From Paenibacillus tundrae (GTDB taxonomy: Bacteria > Bacillota > Bacilli > Paenibacillales > Paenibacillaceae), in the NCBI RefSeq assembly GCF_036884255.1, contig NZ_CP145605.1:3782001-3846000 (forward strand): a stretch of DNA of 64,000 bases, in the 5' to 3' direction. Position 1 is the first letter of the stretch. Each line of letters starts with the position of its first letter. The notes under the pieces are model-generated. The model was not told the origin of the DNA. It saw nothing but the letters and a program-made list of their open reading frames with translations, and made no database searches. The position numbers and the translations under genes are program-made. Shown here piece after piece: positions 46,891 to 54,637 of the stretch.

Positions 46891-47985
46891 TTGACTAATG
46901 TTCAAAAAGAAATTGACCGACGCAAGCTGGATGAGAAGCTACCTACCATGCCCTGGTTCGTTCAGCAATTCATTGACTATAAATTACCGGATCTCTCTCC
47001 CTCCACCTTGCTGGAGTACCTGCGAGACTATGATACGTTCTTTAGCTGGCTCCGTGCGGAAGGCTTGTCTGCAGCTAGTACCAACGCAGAGGTTACTTTA
47101 ATTGAGCTAGAAGTGCTCCGAATGGATTCCGTAACCGCCTATCGATTATTTCTTACAACCAAGCGTGAGGGAGCTAATTCTAGAATTACGGTATCTCGGA
47201 AATTATCCTCCCTACGTTCACTCTTTCACTACTTAAGCCAAATTGCCGAAGATGAAGATTTCTACCCCTTACTCAAACGCAATATTATGGCCAAAATTGA
47301 AATTAAGCGCACACATAAACCGAAGGATACTGCCGCCAAACTAAAAGGAAAAATTCTCGAAGATGAAGAATTACTAGAATTCATCGGATACATTTTGGAA
47401 GGGTATGCGGTGGATGTGGAGAAGAATAAACAAGCGCTGTACTCACATGAGCTGAACAAAGAACGAGATGCCTGTATTGCCAGCCTCATCTTGAACTCCG
47501 GATTGCGGGTATCCGAAATCGTTAATCTGAACTTGGATGACCTTGATCTAAATAACAAGCTGTTATATGTTTACCGCAAAGGTAACAATGACGAAACGTA
47601 CAAGACCCCTGTCTATTTTAGAGAACAGGCCAAAGACGAGCTTGCCATCTATACTAACCTTAGACAGACGAGGTACCGCACACCGAAACGGGAGAAGGCT
47701 TTGTTCATTGCTCTACGCAATGGGGAATCTGAGGGAAGTCGAATGACGAAGCGCGCGATACAAGCGATGATTATGAAATACGCTAAACGGTTTGGCAAAC
47801 CTTATTTGACTGTACATAAGTTGCGCCATTCCTTCGCTACCGATTATTATTTGCAGAACGATATATACAAAACGAAAGAACAACTCGGGCATGCCTCTAC
47901 AGAGACTACCGAAATTTATGCCCATCTCACCGACAAAACAATGTCAGAGGCGATTGAACGCCGTAATGAAGGCACCGGGTCTTAA
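46891..47985 (+). CDS. xerS: Tyrosine recombinase XerS
   Basis: 364 residues from TTG at 46891, which has GGAGG 8 nt upstream; the open frame reaches ATG 46834 but without a site. N-terminal SAM-like core-binding domain (about 5-135) and catalytic domain (about 155-355). All six active-site residues are present: Arg206 (SGLRVSE), Lys230 (YRKGNN), His309 and Arg312 (HKLRH), His334 (LGH) and Tyr343 (IYAHL). Length and sequence fit XerS, the single recombinase that resolves chromosome dimers at dif-SL in some Firmicutes. A palindromic element starts 1 bp after the stop. Confidence 0.87.
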   Translation: MTNVQKEIDRRKLDEKLPTMPWFVQQFIDYKLPDLSPSTLLEYLRDYDTFFSWLRAEGLSAASTNAEVTLIELEVLRMDSVTAYRLFLTTKREGANSRITVSRKLSSLRSLFHYLSQIAEDEDFYPLLKRNIMAKIEIKRTHKPKDTAAKLKGKILEDEELLEFIGYILEGYAVDVEKNKQALYSHELNKERDACIASLILNSGLRVSEIVNLNLDDLDLNNKLLYVYRKGNNDETYKTPVYFREQAKDELAIYTNLRQTRYRTPKREKALFIALRNGESEGSRMTKRAIQAMIMKYAKRFGKPYLTVHKLRHSFATDYYLQNDIYKTKEQLGHASTETTEIYAHLTDKTMSEAIERRNEGTGS

Positions 47986-47986
47986 A

Positions 47987-48150
47987 CTAGGGAGTGTCCG
48001 TAAATTCCGAAAGACGCAGATTTTACCGAATTTTCGTTCCAAGCCAGGAAGTTTTCCGCAGGCGTGCCGGGGCACGTCAAGGGAAAGTGACGCAGCAGGG
48101 GGCGAAAAGGTGGTAAAAGATACTTCAGCGAGTTTTCAGACACGACCTAG
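47987..48150. repeat. 164-bp imperfect palindrome (MITE/REP-like) abutting xerS
   Basis: Outer ends CTAGG...CCTAG and, 2 bp further in, GTGTC (47994-47998) and GACAC (48139-48143) pair exactly. Inside, TTTTACC pairs with GGTAAAA, TTTTCG with CGAAAA, TTTTCC with GGGAAA, and GCGTGCC with GGCACGT at the centre, in matching order along both arms. It has no open frame of note and is more GC-rich than its flanks. It may be a non-autonomous mobile repeat, a bcr-like repeat, or a recombination site. Confidence 0.7.
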
Positions 48151-48170
48151 CATGATCTATGGCAAAATAA

Positions 48171-48219
48171 AAAAAGAGCGATTGATCCTAAGGTCTCAAC
48201 TCTTCGGATCAATCGCTCT
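48171..48219 (-). terminator. Terminator of the moeA-mobB operon
   Basis: AGAGCGATTGATCC pairs perfectly with GGATCAATCGCTCT (14 bp, 17-nt loop), followed on the minus strand by T7. Confidence 0.9.
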
Positions 48220-48274
48220 ATTTCATATACTAGAACATAATCAATATTATAATCGAACTCAACATGGTTCGATC

Positions 48275-48799
48275 TTAAATCCCCTCAATACGTTGTAACA
48301 GCCAGTTACCGATATGCTCTGTCTGCTGAATATCGTGCCAAACTAACTGCTCACAAGCTACATCGTCACGACCTACTGGTGCCCTTGTAACCACGGCTAT
48401 GATCTCCTGTAATTGTTCGTACAATATGAGATCTTCGGGTTCTCGAATCATCAGAAGCTTGGGATATGCCGCTTGCTTGTGCCCTTCAATCAGAATCCAG
48501 TCATACTCAGTTAAATATTCAACCATGTCACGAAGCTCTGTAGCTCGTTGTTCAATGATGGCCGTCCGTGTATCGGACATCACAACGACAGCCGAGGCTC
48601 CATTCGCGGTGAAGTTATAGGAATCCGTGCCTTCATGATCCATCTGGAAGTGATCATGTCCATCATGTTTAATGACGGCGACCCTGCGTCCAAGAAAGGT
48701 CAATTGTTTAGTCAACGCTGCTGTCAGCGTACTCTTACCTGAGTTTTTATATCCCACGATCTGCACGATATGAGGTTGCTTTGTTTGGATATCTGACAT
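48275..48799 (-). CDS. mobB: Molybdopterin-guanine dinucleotide biosynthesis protein MobB
   Basis: 174 residues. The P-loop GYKNSGKSTL (about 17-26) is near the N-terminus, followed by KHDGHDHF (about 44-51) and the Walker B-like DWILIEGHKQ (about 94-103), typical of MobB. It is a GTPase that helps MobA attach GMP to the molybdenum cofactor. It starts 3 bp after the moeA stop, so both are one operon. No mobA or molybdoenzyme gene lies in the window. Confidence 0.92.
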   Translation of the reverse strand: MSDIQTKQPHIVQIVGYKNSGKSTLTAALTKQLTFLGRRVAVIKHDGHDHFQMDHEGTDSYNFTANGASAVVVMSDTRTAIIEQRATELRDMVEYLTEYDWILIEGHKQAAYPKLLMIREPEDLILYEQLQEIIAVVTRAPVGRDDVACEQLVWHDIQQTEHIGNWLLQRIEGI

Positions 48800-48802
48800 A
48801 GC

Positions 48803-50098
48803 CTATCTCACAAGACCTGTAGGCAGCTTAAGAATCCGTACTAGCTCACCCGCAGGAACGCCCTTTTTGTCAGGCGGAATAATAATCAAACATTCGCTAT
48901 CCTTGATCGTGATCATCACACTGGATTCATCAACCCGGGCTGCTGCCGGCAATGCATGAACCTCACCATTTCGAACCTCTATTCGTCCCCGCACAAAACG
49001 GGTATAGTTATTTACCTTTGTATATCCTTCATCTAATATCGCTGTCCATTCTTGTAAATAAGGATGAGGATCATTTTGCATCATGCGAATCGTAGGTCGA
49101 ACAAATAAGTTAAATCCAACAAAACATGCTCCTGGATTGCCTGATAATGCAAATAGGTTTTTTTGATCCACGATGGCTGCTGTGGTGACACTTCCTGGTC
49201 TCATTGTCACTTTGTTAAACAGCATTTCGATGTCGTCTTCACGCACCAGATCTCCCATAATATCATAGTCACCTACAGACACGCCGCCTGTTGTAACAAC
49301 CATATCGTTGTGCTTGACTGCTTCAGCTAGTGTTTTACGCGCGGTTTCCGCATCATCTGCAATGGAACCGTACATGATCGGCTCACCACCTGCCTCAACA
49401 ACGAGTGAGCGCAGTAAATAACTGTTACTATTACGAATCCGTCCAGGCTGCAGCGGCTCGTCCAAAGCTAACAATTCGGTTCCCGTTGCGAAGATCGCCA
49501 CCTTCGGCCGTCGAAATACGGGTACTTCCGCTACACCAAATGTAGCTAATACGGATTGTTCACCTGCTTGGATCAGCGTGCCTGCATCCAGCAGCAACTG
49601 GCCTTCTTCTACTTCTAGCCCAATTGGCGTAATGTTAGCCTTTGCCTGTACCTGTCGTTTCAAGCCAATCCATTGCTCGCCATTCTCTGTTTTACTCTCG
49701 GTCATCTCAAGCATCACAACAGCGTCAGCACCTTCTGGCACCTGTGCTCCGGTCATTATTCGCGCTGTTGTACCTGGCGTAATCGTCTGATCCGATGTAT
49801 ATCCACAAGGAATCTCATCTACAACACGAAGCCAGATTTGCTGTTCGCTGCTAGCATGAAGCGTGTCGCTGCTTAGTATGGCGTAGCCATCCATTCCTGA
49901 TCTGCGGAAGAACGGATACGGATGGGGCGCAACGATCTTCTCCGCAAGCGTGCGTCCATGTGCCGATTCTAAGGACACTTTCTCGATTGCGCCTGGTCGT
50001 ACATGAGCAGCAATTTTAGCCTGAGCATCAGGAACCTGTACAGCCGTTCGATTGAATTTAGCATTTGTCATATCATCAGTATGCGAGTTTAATTTCAA
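48803..50098 (-). CDS. moeA: Molybdopterin molybdenumtransferase MoeA
   Basis: 431 residues, normal size. PYPFFRRSGMDGYAI (about 58-72) is the MoeA N-terminal signature, TGAQVPEGADAVV (about 116-128) the next, and VVTTGGVSVGDYDIMGDLV (about 259-277) the MPT-binding MoCF motif; a C-terminal beta-barrel ends the chain. It inserts molybdate into adenylylated molybdopterin. The start is TTG at 50098 with AGGAGG 10 nt upstream; the next ATG is MTNAKF at residue 10. Confidence 0.93.
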   Translation of the reverse strand: MKLNSHTDDMTNAKFNRTAVQVPDAQAKIAAHVRPGAIEKVSLESAHGRTLAEKIVAPHPYPFFRRSGMDGYAILSSDTLHASSEQQIWLRVVDEIPCGYTSDQTITPGTTARIMTGAQVPEGADAVVMLEMTESKTENGEQWIGLKRQVQAKANITPIGLEVEEGQLLLDAGTLIQAGEQSVLATFGVAEVPVFRRPKVAIFATGTELLALDEPLQPGRIRNSNSYLLRSLVVEAGGEPIMYGSIADDAETARKTLAEAVKHNDMVVTTGGVSVGDYDIMGDLVREDDIEMLFNKVTMRPGSVTTAAIVDQKNLFALSGNPGACFVGFNLFVRPTIRMMQNDPHPYLQEWTAILDEGYTKVNNYTRFVRGRIEVRNGEVHALPAAARVDESSVMITIKDSECLIIIPPDKKGVPAGELVRILKLPTGLVR

Positions 50099-50249
50099 TG
50101 CAGTCGAGCCTCCTAGTGAACAATCTCTATGTCTAAAAGTGTAGCTTGAAAGTTATAAGGTGACAAGCGTAATCCCTATTCTGTAACGGATATAACATCA
50201 TTTGTTCATGGATTGACCATAATATGCTGTAGAAACGGAGGAATCCCAT

Positions 50250-50540
50250 GTGAATGATCGATGTGAATTATGTGGTAGAGAGCCTGTCAAAACAACTGTT
50301 CATCATCTTACGCCCAAGCAGATGGGAGGCAGCTTCATGCCTACTGCGGATCTATGTATTGCGTGCCACAAACAAATTCATTCCCTCTTCACAAATCGAG
50401 ATATTATGACGCTGGGATTAACTACCCTTCAGGCTCTTCGAGAGCATGAACGTATGGTTCCGTTTATTCGCTGGATTCGCAAACAACCCGCAACAACGAT
50501 TCCGCGTATCCGCAAATCGAATCATGTTCGTAATTCCTGA
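50250..50540 (+). CDS. Small HNH endonuclease-like protein
   Basis: 96 residues from GTG, with GGAGGAATCCCAT upstream. CELCGR (about 5-10) and CIACHKQIH (about 47-55) supply a zinc-binding Cys quartet and TVHHLTPKQMGG (about 16-27) the HNH His-His pair. This short arrangement is common as an orphan in Bacillales and does not look phage-linked here. Catalytic activity is uncertain. A terminator follows. Confidence 0.78.
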   Translation: MNDRCELCGREPVKTTVHHLTPKQMGGSFMPTADLCIACHKQIHSLFTNRDIMTLGLTTLQALREHERMVPFIRWIRKQPATTIPRIRKSNHVRNS

Positions 50541-50550
50541 AGCAATAAAA

Positions 50551-50616
50551 AAGAACAGCGTCTGAGGTTGATCCGTGGAATAGAGCACTACCCCACCTTA
50601 CCTCTTCGCTGTTCTT
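50551..50616. terminator. Bidirectional terminator
   Basis: AAGAACAGCG pairs with CGCTGTTCTT, with a second GAGGT / ACCTC stem inside. It lies between the convergent HNH gene and the PspA-type operon. Confidence 0.75.
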
Positions 50617-50653
50617 CTTATGCGTTACAATGTACTGATTAGGAAAGTCCGTG

Positions 50654-51388
50654 CTACCTTCGCCGCATGATTCGGCCTCCGCCCACCCTTGTTTTTGGCT
50701 TCTTGTAAGAGCTCTTGGGTGAGTTGAATAATCCGCCACTTTTGCCGCGATCAATCTTACCTGAACTTGGTTCCTTCTTACGACTAAACAAACCTCCGCC
50801 AGAACCTACACTGGTGTCCGTATCGCCCCCACGTCTAGTAATTGAGCCTTTGCGTTCCACGGTAATCGGTGGAGCAAGCTTTTTGTCATTACTTGTAGGC
50901 GCACGATACGTGCCTTCCCTTGGTTTGTACGTATCTTTGTTTGTATAACCACGATATTTCCCGTTTCCGCCTCCGCCAAAGGAATCAAACAAATTTCCGA
51001 TTAACGTTGCGGTTAAATATCCCTGTAAAAAGGAAGAATCGTAATTCTGACGAACGTATTCTTTGGAATCGACTTCGATTAACGTGTCTTCCGCTTTATT
51101 GGGATCCTGCTGTAAATGATAATATTGATCCTGATACACCAGGAACATCCGCTCGGTGCTCTCAGCCGAAATCTGATCAGGTTGACGCTGCTCAGACAAT
51201 TCCTGGGCAACCTCTGGAACGGTACGCTCAGCAGCCCGGTATACATAGGATGTGGTGTTACCGCTACCACTCACAGATTCAAGTGGGTAGGTGTCCTGTA
51301 CGGTAGGTGCACCGCAAGCGGACAACAGTGACATCACAAGGCTAAGAACCAACATTAATTTCAAACTATGTGCCATGCGTTTTTTCAT
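50654..51388 (-). CDS. DUF4247 lipoprotein
   Basis: 244 residues with a lipoprotein signal (LVMSLLSAC, Cys25). The DUF4247 core is at about 30-145 (TYPLESVSGSG, VPEVAQELSEQ, MFLVYQDQYYHLQQDP, LIEVDSKEYVRQNYDSSFLQGYL). The C-terminal 100 residues are low-complexity, rich in Gly, Ser, Lys and Arg (GSGGGLFSRKK, GKSGGLFNS), strongly basic. Last gene of the PspA/DUF350/DUF4178 operon, 11 bp after DUF4178. Likely an outer-face envelope-stress component that contacts acidic wall polymers or lipids (inference). Confidence 0.85.
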   Translation of the reverse strand: MKKRMAHSLKLMLVLSLVMSLLSACGAPTVQDTYPLESVSGSGNTTSYVYRAAERTVPEVAQELSEQRQPDQISAESTERMFLVYQDQYYHLQQDPNKAEDTLIEVDSKEYVRQNYDSSFLQGYLTATLIGNLFDSFGGGGNGKYRGYTNKDTYKPREGTYRAPTSNDKKLAPPITVERKGSITRRGGDTDTSVGSGGGLFSRKKEPSSGKIDRGKSGGLFNSPKSSYKKPKTRVGGGRIMRRR

Positions 51389-51399
51389 GGGAACCTCTC

Positions 51400-51906
51400 C
51401 TAGCTCGAACGAATCACTTTGATATCCGCAGGAAGGATAACCTCACCCTCATAAAGTGTAAAACGTCTGTCTTGCCACTCCACACGAAGTAGCTTGTGAT
51501 CATCAGATTGATACTGCCACACGAGCTGCTCTCCTGCCTGGCCATATGGTGTTCTGCCTGCAGTCGTTACCATACCTCCATATTCTTCCTCCAGGTGGTA
51601 TGCGCGTCCATCTAGATCTAATAAGGTTGGAACCTCATCTGGTGCATCTAGACGACCGTCAATCGGTGTGTAGAGAGCATAGCGTGTCAATTCACGCTCT
51701 TCAATGTGCAAGTGTCTGAAAGCTGTACCATCCTGCAATGTTAATACGACGGCATTTCTCGAACGATGATGTACCCGCCCAACAACCTCATATATCACAA
51801 GAGAGACTTCACAGATATCACCAGGTTCAAGCTGTAGCATCGTCTTCTCGGCCCGAGGCGGTTCGGGTTTAGCTAGTATTCCTTTAATCCGTTTCCATAC
51901 ACTCAT
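51400..51906 (-). CDS. DUF4178 protein
   Basis: 168 residues from the second ATG (GGGAG 9 nt upstream; the first ATG at 51912 is only 3 nt away). The chain is beta-rich: LEPGDICEVSLVIYEVVGRVHHRSR (split; about 25-49) and LLRVEWQDRRFTLYEGEVI (about 136-154) fit DUF4178. No signal peptide or membrane helix. These proteins occur beside PspA and DUF350 in many bacteria, suggesting a cytoplasmic partner of the membrane-stress machinery. Function unknown. Confidence 0.8.
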   Translation of the reverse strand: MSVWKRIKGILAKPEPPRAEKTMLQLEPGDICEVSLVIYEVVGRVHHRSRNAVVLTLQDGTAFRHLHIEERELTRYALYTPIDGRLDAPDEVPTLLDLDGRAYHLEEEYGGMVTTAGRTPYGQAGEQLVWQYQSDDHKLLRVEWQDRRFTLYEGEVILPADIKVIRSS

Positions 51907-51956
51907 GCCCATTAACTCCCGTTCTATTTCTTCTTAGAGGTTGGTTGACCCTCAAT

Positions 51957-52358
51957 TTATAAGCAAGCTGCAATAATTAATGCGCCTACAATATGCAATG
52001 CACCTGAGAAGAGACCATACCCTGTTTTCCCTTGTTGAATACCTGTATCCAGATCTAAATTGGCTCTTGTACGAATAACATAATGCACGCCATTCTCCAG
52101 AATCAGCAATATAATAAAGGATACGACAGATACGAGCAGTGCCTCACCAAGATGTCCTGCAGTAGAGATGGAGGTCGCCAGTACATAACCTTGGGCAAAC
52201 AGCTTCATAACCATCCGAGTGGTTACAGCCATATTGCCTGCTTTCACTTCAGCAAAATCCTTGTATTTCGTAAACAATGAATCCACGTACATCAAGACAA
52301 ACAGCAAAACCGAACCCGATAACGTCCAGACCAGCATTGCCAAAATGTTCAAATCCAT
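51957..52358 (-). CDS. DUF350 membrane protein
   Basis: 133 residues from ATG 52358 (GGGGG 8 nt upstream; an upstream in-frame GTG at 52373 is less likely). Four hydrophobic helices at about 3-24, 42-62, 70-92 and 108-131 match the DUF350 layout of two repeated helix pairs. Integral membrane protein, role unknown, regularly linked to PspA and DUF4178. It follows pspA after a hairpin that may lower read-through. Confidence 0.82.
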   Translation of the reverse strand: MDLNILAMLVWTLSGSVLLFVLMYVDSLFTKYKDFAEVKAGNMAVTTRMVMKLFAQGYVLATSISTAGHLGEALLVSVVSFIILLILENGVHYVIRTRANLDLDTGIQQGKTGYGLFSGALHIVGALIIAACL

Positions 52359-52394
52359 TTCAACAGCCCCCACATTTCAACATGAACCGCATTT

Positions 52395-52429
52395 AAAAGC
52401 GAAGAAGAAACACATGTCTCTTCTCCGCT
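52395..52429 (-). terminator. Partial terminator between pspA and DUF350
   Basis: AGCGGAGAAGA pairs with TCTTCTTCGCT on the minus strand (11 bp, one G-U), followed by only four T. It sits between two genes of one presumed operon, so it may set a higher pspA level. Confidence 0.6.
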
Positions 52430-52453
52430 AATTTCCTTACTTCATCTAAAAGG

Positions 52454-53125
52454 TTAGTTCTTATTCTCGTACTGCTTCATCAGTGCTGCCAATTCATCTT
52501 CAACCGCCTGATCTTTACCAAGCTTCTCGAATTCATCATCCAAGGACTTTCCTTTGGAGGACATTTCATTGCTTGCTTCAGCCTGTGCTTCCATTTGCAT
52601 CATTTTTTCTTCCATACGCTTCATTCCAGCACTAGCAGTATCGGAACTGAATCCGTTCAGCGCTTTGTTGATTTCAGTTTGAGCCTTCGCAGCATTATAA
52701 CGAGCAACCAAAGTCTCACGTTTGTTTTTCATTTCCGTTAATTGCTTGCGCATCTCATCTAACTTACCACGCAGATTGTCAGCGGAAGCTTTATTCTGGT
52801 CATAGCTTGTTTTGTATTCAGCCATTTTTTCTTCAGCCGTTTTCTTCTCTTCAAGCGCTCGGCGAGCCAAATCCATATTTTGTGCGCGAGCTGCGGTGTG
52901 CGCTTGCTCTTCGCGTTTCTTCACTAAAGCTTCTTGCTCTTCATAAAGCTGCTTGAACTTCTTCTCAATGGCGATCTGTGCCGCTACAGCCTTCTCCGCA
53001 TCTTGCAAATCCTCTTGCATATCACGGATATACTGGTCTGTCATTTTGATTGGATCTTCTGCCTTATCAATGATGGAGTTAATATTGGACATCGTTAGAT
53101 CTCGTAAACGTTTGAAAATGGACAT
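52454..53125 (-). CDS. pspA: PspA/IM30 family membrane-stress protein
   Basis: 223 residues from MSIFKRLRDLTMSNINSIIDKAEDP, with AGGAGG 9 nt upstream; the frame is open to 53209 but unsupported. Residues about 2-25 form the amphipathic membrane-binding helix, and the rest is a long coiled coil (about 26-190) as in ESCRT-III-like PspA/Vipp1. It assembles on damaged membranes and limits proton leak. First gene of a pspA-DUF350-DUF4178-DUF4247 operon, with an ECF-type promoter 47 bp upstream. Confidence 0.92.
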   Translation of the reverse strand: MSIFKRLRDLTMSNINSIIDKAEDPIKMTDQYIRDMQEDLQDAEKAVAAQIAIEKKFKQLYEEQEALVKKREEQAHTAARAQNMDLARRALEEKKTAEEKMAEYKTSYDQNKASADNLRGKLDEMRKQLTEMKNKRETLVARYNAAKAQTEINKALNGFSSDTASAGMKRMEEKMMQMEAQAEASNEMSSKGKSLDDEFEKLGKDQAVEDELAALMKQYENKN

Positions 53126-53171
53126 TATGTTATTCCTCCTAGTCGATATTACAACCTTGTATATAATCATA

Positions 53172-53199
53172 CATACGTGATAAACCTCAACCCGTTTCA
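53172..53199 (-). promoter_or_regulatory. ECF (sigma-W-like) promoter of the pspA operon
   Basis: TGAAAC (53199-53194) and CGTATG (53177-53172) are separated by exactly 16 bp on the minus strand, matching the sigma-W consensus TGAAAC-N16-CGTA. The start point would leave a leader of about 40 nt before pspA. Confidence 0.8.
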
Positions 53200-53243
53200 A
53201 TTTTAGCAAAAAAAATCAAAACAAACTTCTTCATCATGTAAAA

Positions 53244-53588
53244 TTATTCTTTTAATTGACCTTTTATCAGCAGATGTTCATCAAGGAGCCTCTCTGCAGT
53301 CTGCACGATTTCATCAATCTGCATGCGTGTGATCGCATCAAAATGAATGCCCATAATGACCGTCACCGTAACCTTCAACTGATATGCCGCCTTGCGCGCA
53401 AGCCTCTCGCATAACTCCTGCTCCTTATGCCCTGGGACATGAAATGTAGCTCCACTAAGACGATCGTGATCTACATAATAGGTTGCCACCGCTCCTATGT
53501 GTGCATCGCCGCCTGTAACCATGAATACTTTGTCCTGCCCCACGTCTACAACCTGTAATCGAATTGAACTCAAATCATATTTACTCAT
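53244..53588 (-). CDS. LpdD-like (prenylated-flavin chaperone-like) small protein
   Basis: 114 residues. VTGGDAHIGAVATYYVD (about 25-41), FHVPGHKEQELCERLARKAA (about 49-68) and TVTVIMGIHFDAITRMQIDEIV (about 73-94) match a small family recalled as LpdD-like, formerly labelled proteasome-subunit-like. No UbiD or UbiX gene is near, so the prenyl-FMN link is uncertain here. AGGTGG stands 6 nt before ATG. It lies upstream of pspA on the same strand, but pspA has its own promoter. Confidence 0.6.
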   Translation of the reverse strand: MSKYDLSSIRLQVVDVGQDKVFMVTGGDAHIGAVATYYVDHDRLSGATFHVPGHKEQELCERLARKAAYQLKVTVTVIMGIHFDAITRMQIDEIVQTAERLLDEHLLIKGQLKE

Positions 53589-53743
53589 ACTAATCCACCT
53601 ATCCTTTTCTCTATCTCATGTTATGGTCCGAATTATGAACAAGATTCGAGAGACTGACAATGAAACATCTCACAAGTCGAATAAATCAAGATTACATCGG
53701 GCATACCATAGAGAACGCATTTTTGGAAAAGGGGGCTGCTATT

Positions 53744-54532
53744 ATGCGTATTCGCCTCATCGCAATATCATTTATCGTCTTTCTCTTGAGCGGAAATTTC
53801 GCTCCTGCTCATATGTCAGCTGAACCGAACCAAGCCAGTTCACCTGTCACGGAGTTTGATGCACAAGGCGATGAACAGCTCACGCTAGGTCAACTAAGAC
53901 AGAAATATGCTGATACGTTCAAGACGAATGGGCCTTCCACCAAACAGGTTGCTCTGACTTTTGATGATGTTCCTGATCCAAGGTTCACTCCACAGGTATT
54001 GGATGTTTTGAAAAAGTATAAAGTCAAAGCGACTTTTTTTATTGTAGGCAAGCGGGCAGAGAAACATCCGGCTCTAGTCAAACGTATGGTTCGCGAAGGT
54101 CATATCATGGGTAACCACAGCTATAGTCATCCTGAATTCAGTAAGCTGACGATGAACGATTTTCGCAAACAAATTTTACATACCGGGGATATCATTCACA
54201 ATTTAACCGGGTATACGCCAAAAATGATTCGCCCACCTTACGGGGATATTAATGAGAAGCAGCTCCAATGGGCTCAGAAGCAGCAATATAGCATTGTGAA
54301 CTGGAATGTCGATTCACTCGATTGGAAAGGTCTTTCCAAAGATGAAGTGAAGCAGAATATTTTATCGGCTGTTAAACCAGGGTCGATCGTTCTTCAACAT
54401 GCAGGAGGCGGAGTGGGCTCTAACCTTCAGGGAACGATTGATGCGTTACCAGAGATCATTGAGGAGCTTCGAGCACGGGGATATAGCCTTGTAACACTGG
54501 ACGAGATGTTAAACATCTCTAAGAGCAAGTAA
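53744..54532 (+). CDS. Polysaccharide deacetylase (NodB/CE4 family), secreted
   Basis: 262 residues from ATG 53744 with GGGGG 8 nt upstream; an ATG at 53660 lacks a site and would bury the signal peptide. Signal peptide about 1-25. CE4 motifs: MT1 TFDDVPD (Asp74, Asp75), MT2 HSYSHPEF (His125, His129), MT3 RPPYG (Arg163), then WNVDSLDWKG and a C-terminal VLQHAGGG with the catalytic His. It removes acetyl groups from wall glycan or chitin-like polymer outside the cell, or in spore cortex formation (PdaA-like). Confidence 0.9.
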   Translation: MRIRLIAISFIVFLLSGNFAPAHMSAEPNQASSPVTEFDAQGDEQLTLGQLRQKYADTFKTNGPSTKQVALTFDDVPDPRFTPQVLDVLKKYKVKATFFIVGKRAEKHPALVKRMVREGHIMGNHSYSHPEFSKLTMNDFRKQILHTGDIIHNLTGYTPKMIRPPYGDINEKQLQWAQKQQYSIVNWNVDSLDWKGLSKDEVKQNILSAVKPGSIVLQHAGGGVGSNLQGTIDALPEIIEELRARGYSLVTLDEMLNISKSK

Positions 54533-54567
54533 TTCCAGCATAGGCACTTTAAGAGAAACGTTAAACT

Positions 54568-54618
54568 AAAAAGGGCGTCTCTACTCACATCAGACTGTGA
54601 ATGGAAGACACCCTTTTT
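54568..54618. terminator. Bidirectional terminator
   Basis: AAAAAGGG pairs with CCCTTTTT with inner GTCT/AGAC and TCACA/TGTGA pairs. Between the convergent deacetylase and LysM-3D genes. Confidence 0.8.
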
Positions 54619-54637
54619 CATTTTGTTTGCATGACGT

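Noticed and set aside
47994-48143. Insertion sequence or integron cassette at the xerS palindrome
   Set aside because: No transposase, no cassette-like ORF, no clear target duplication; kept only as a palindromic repeat.
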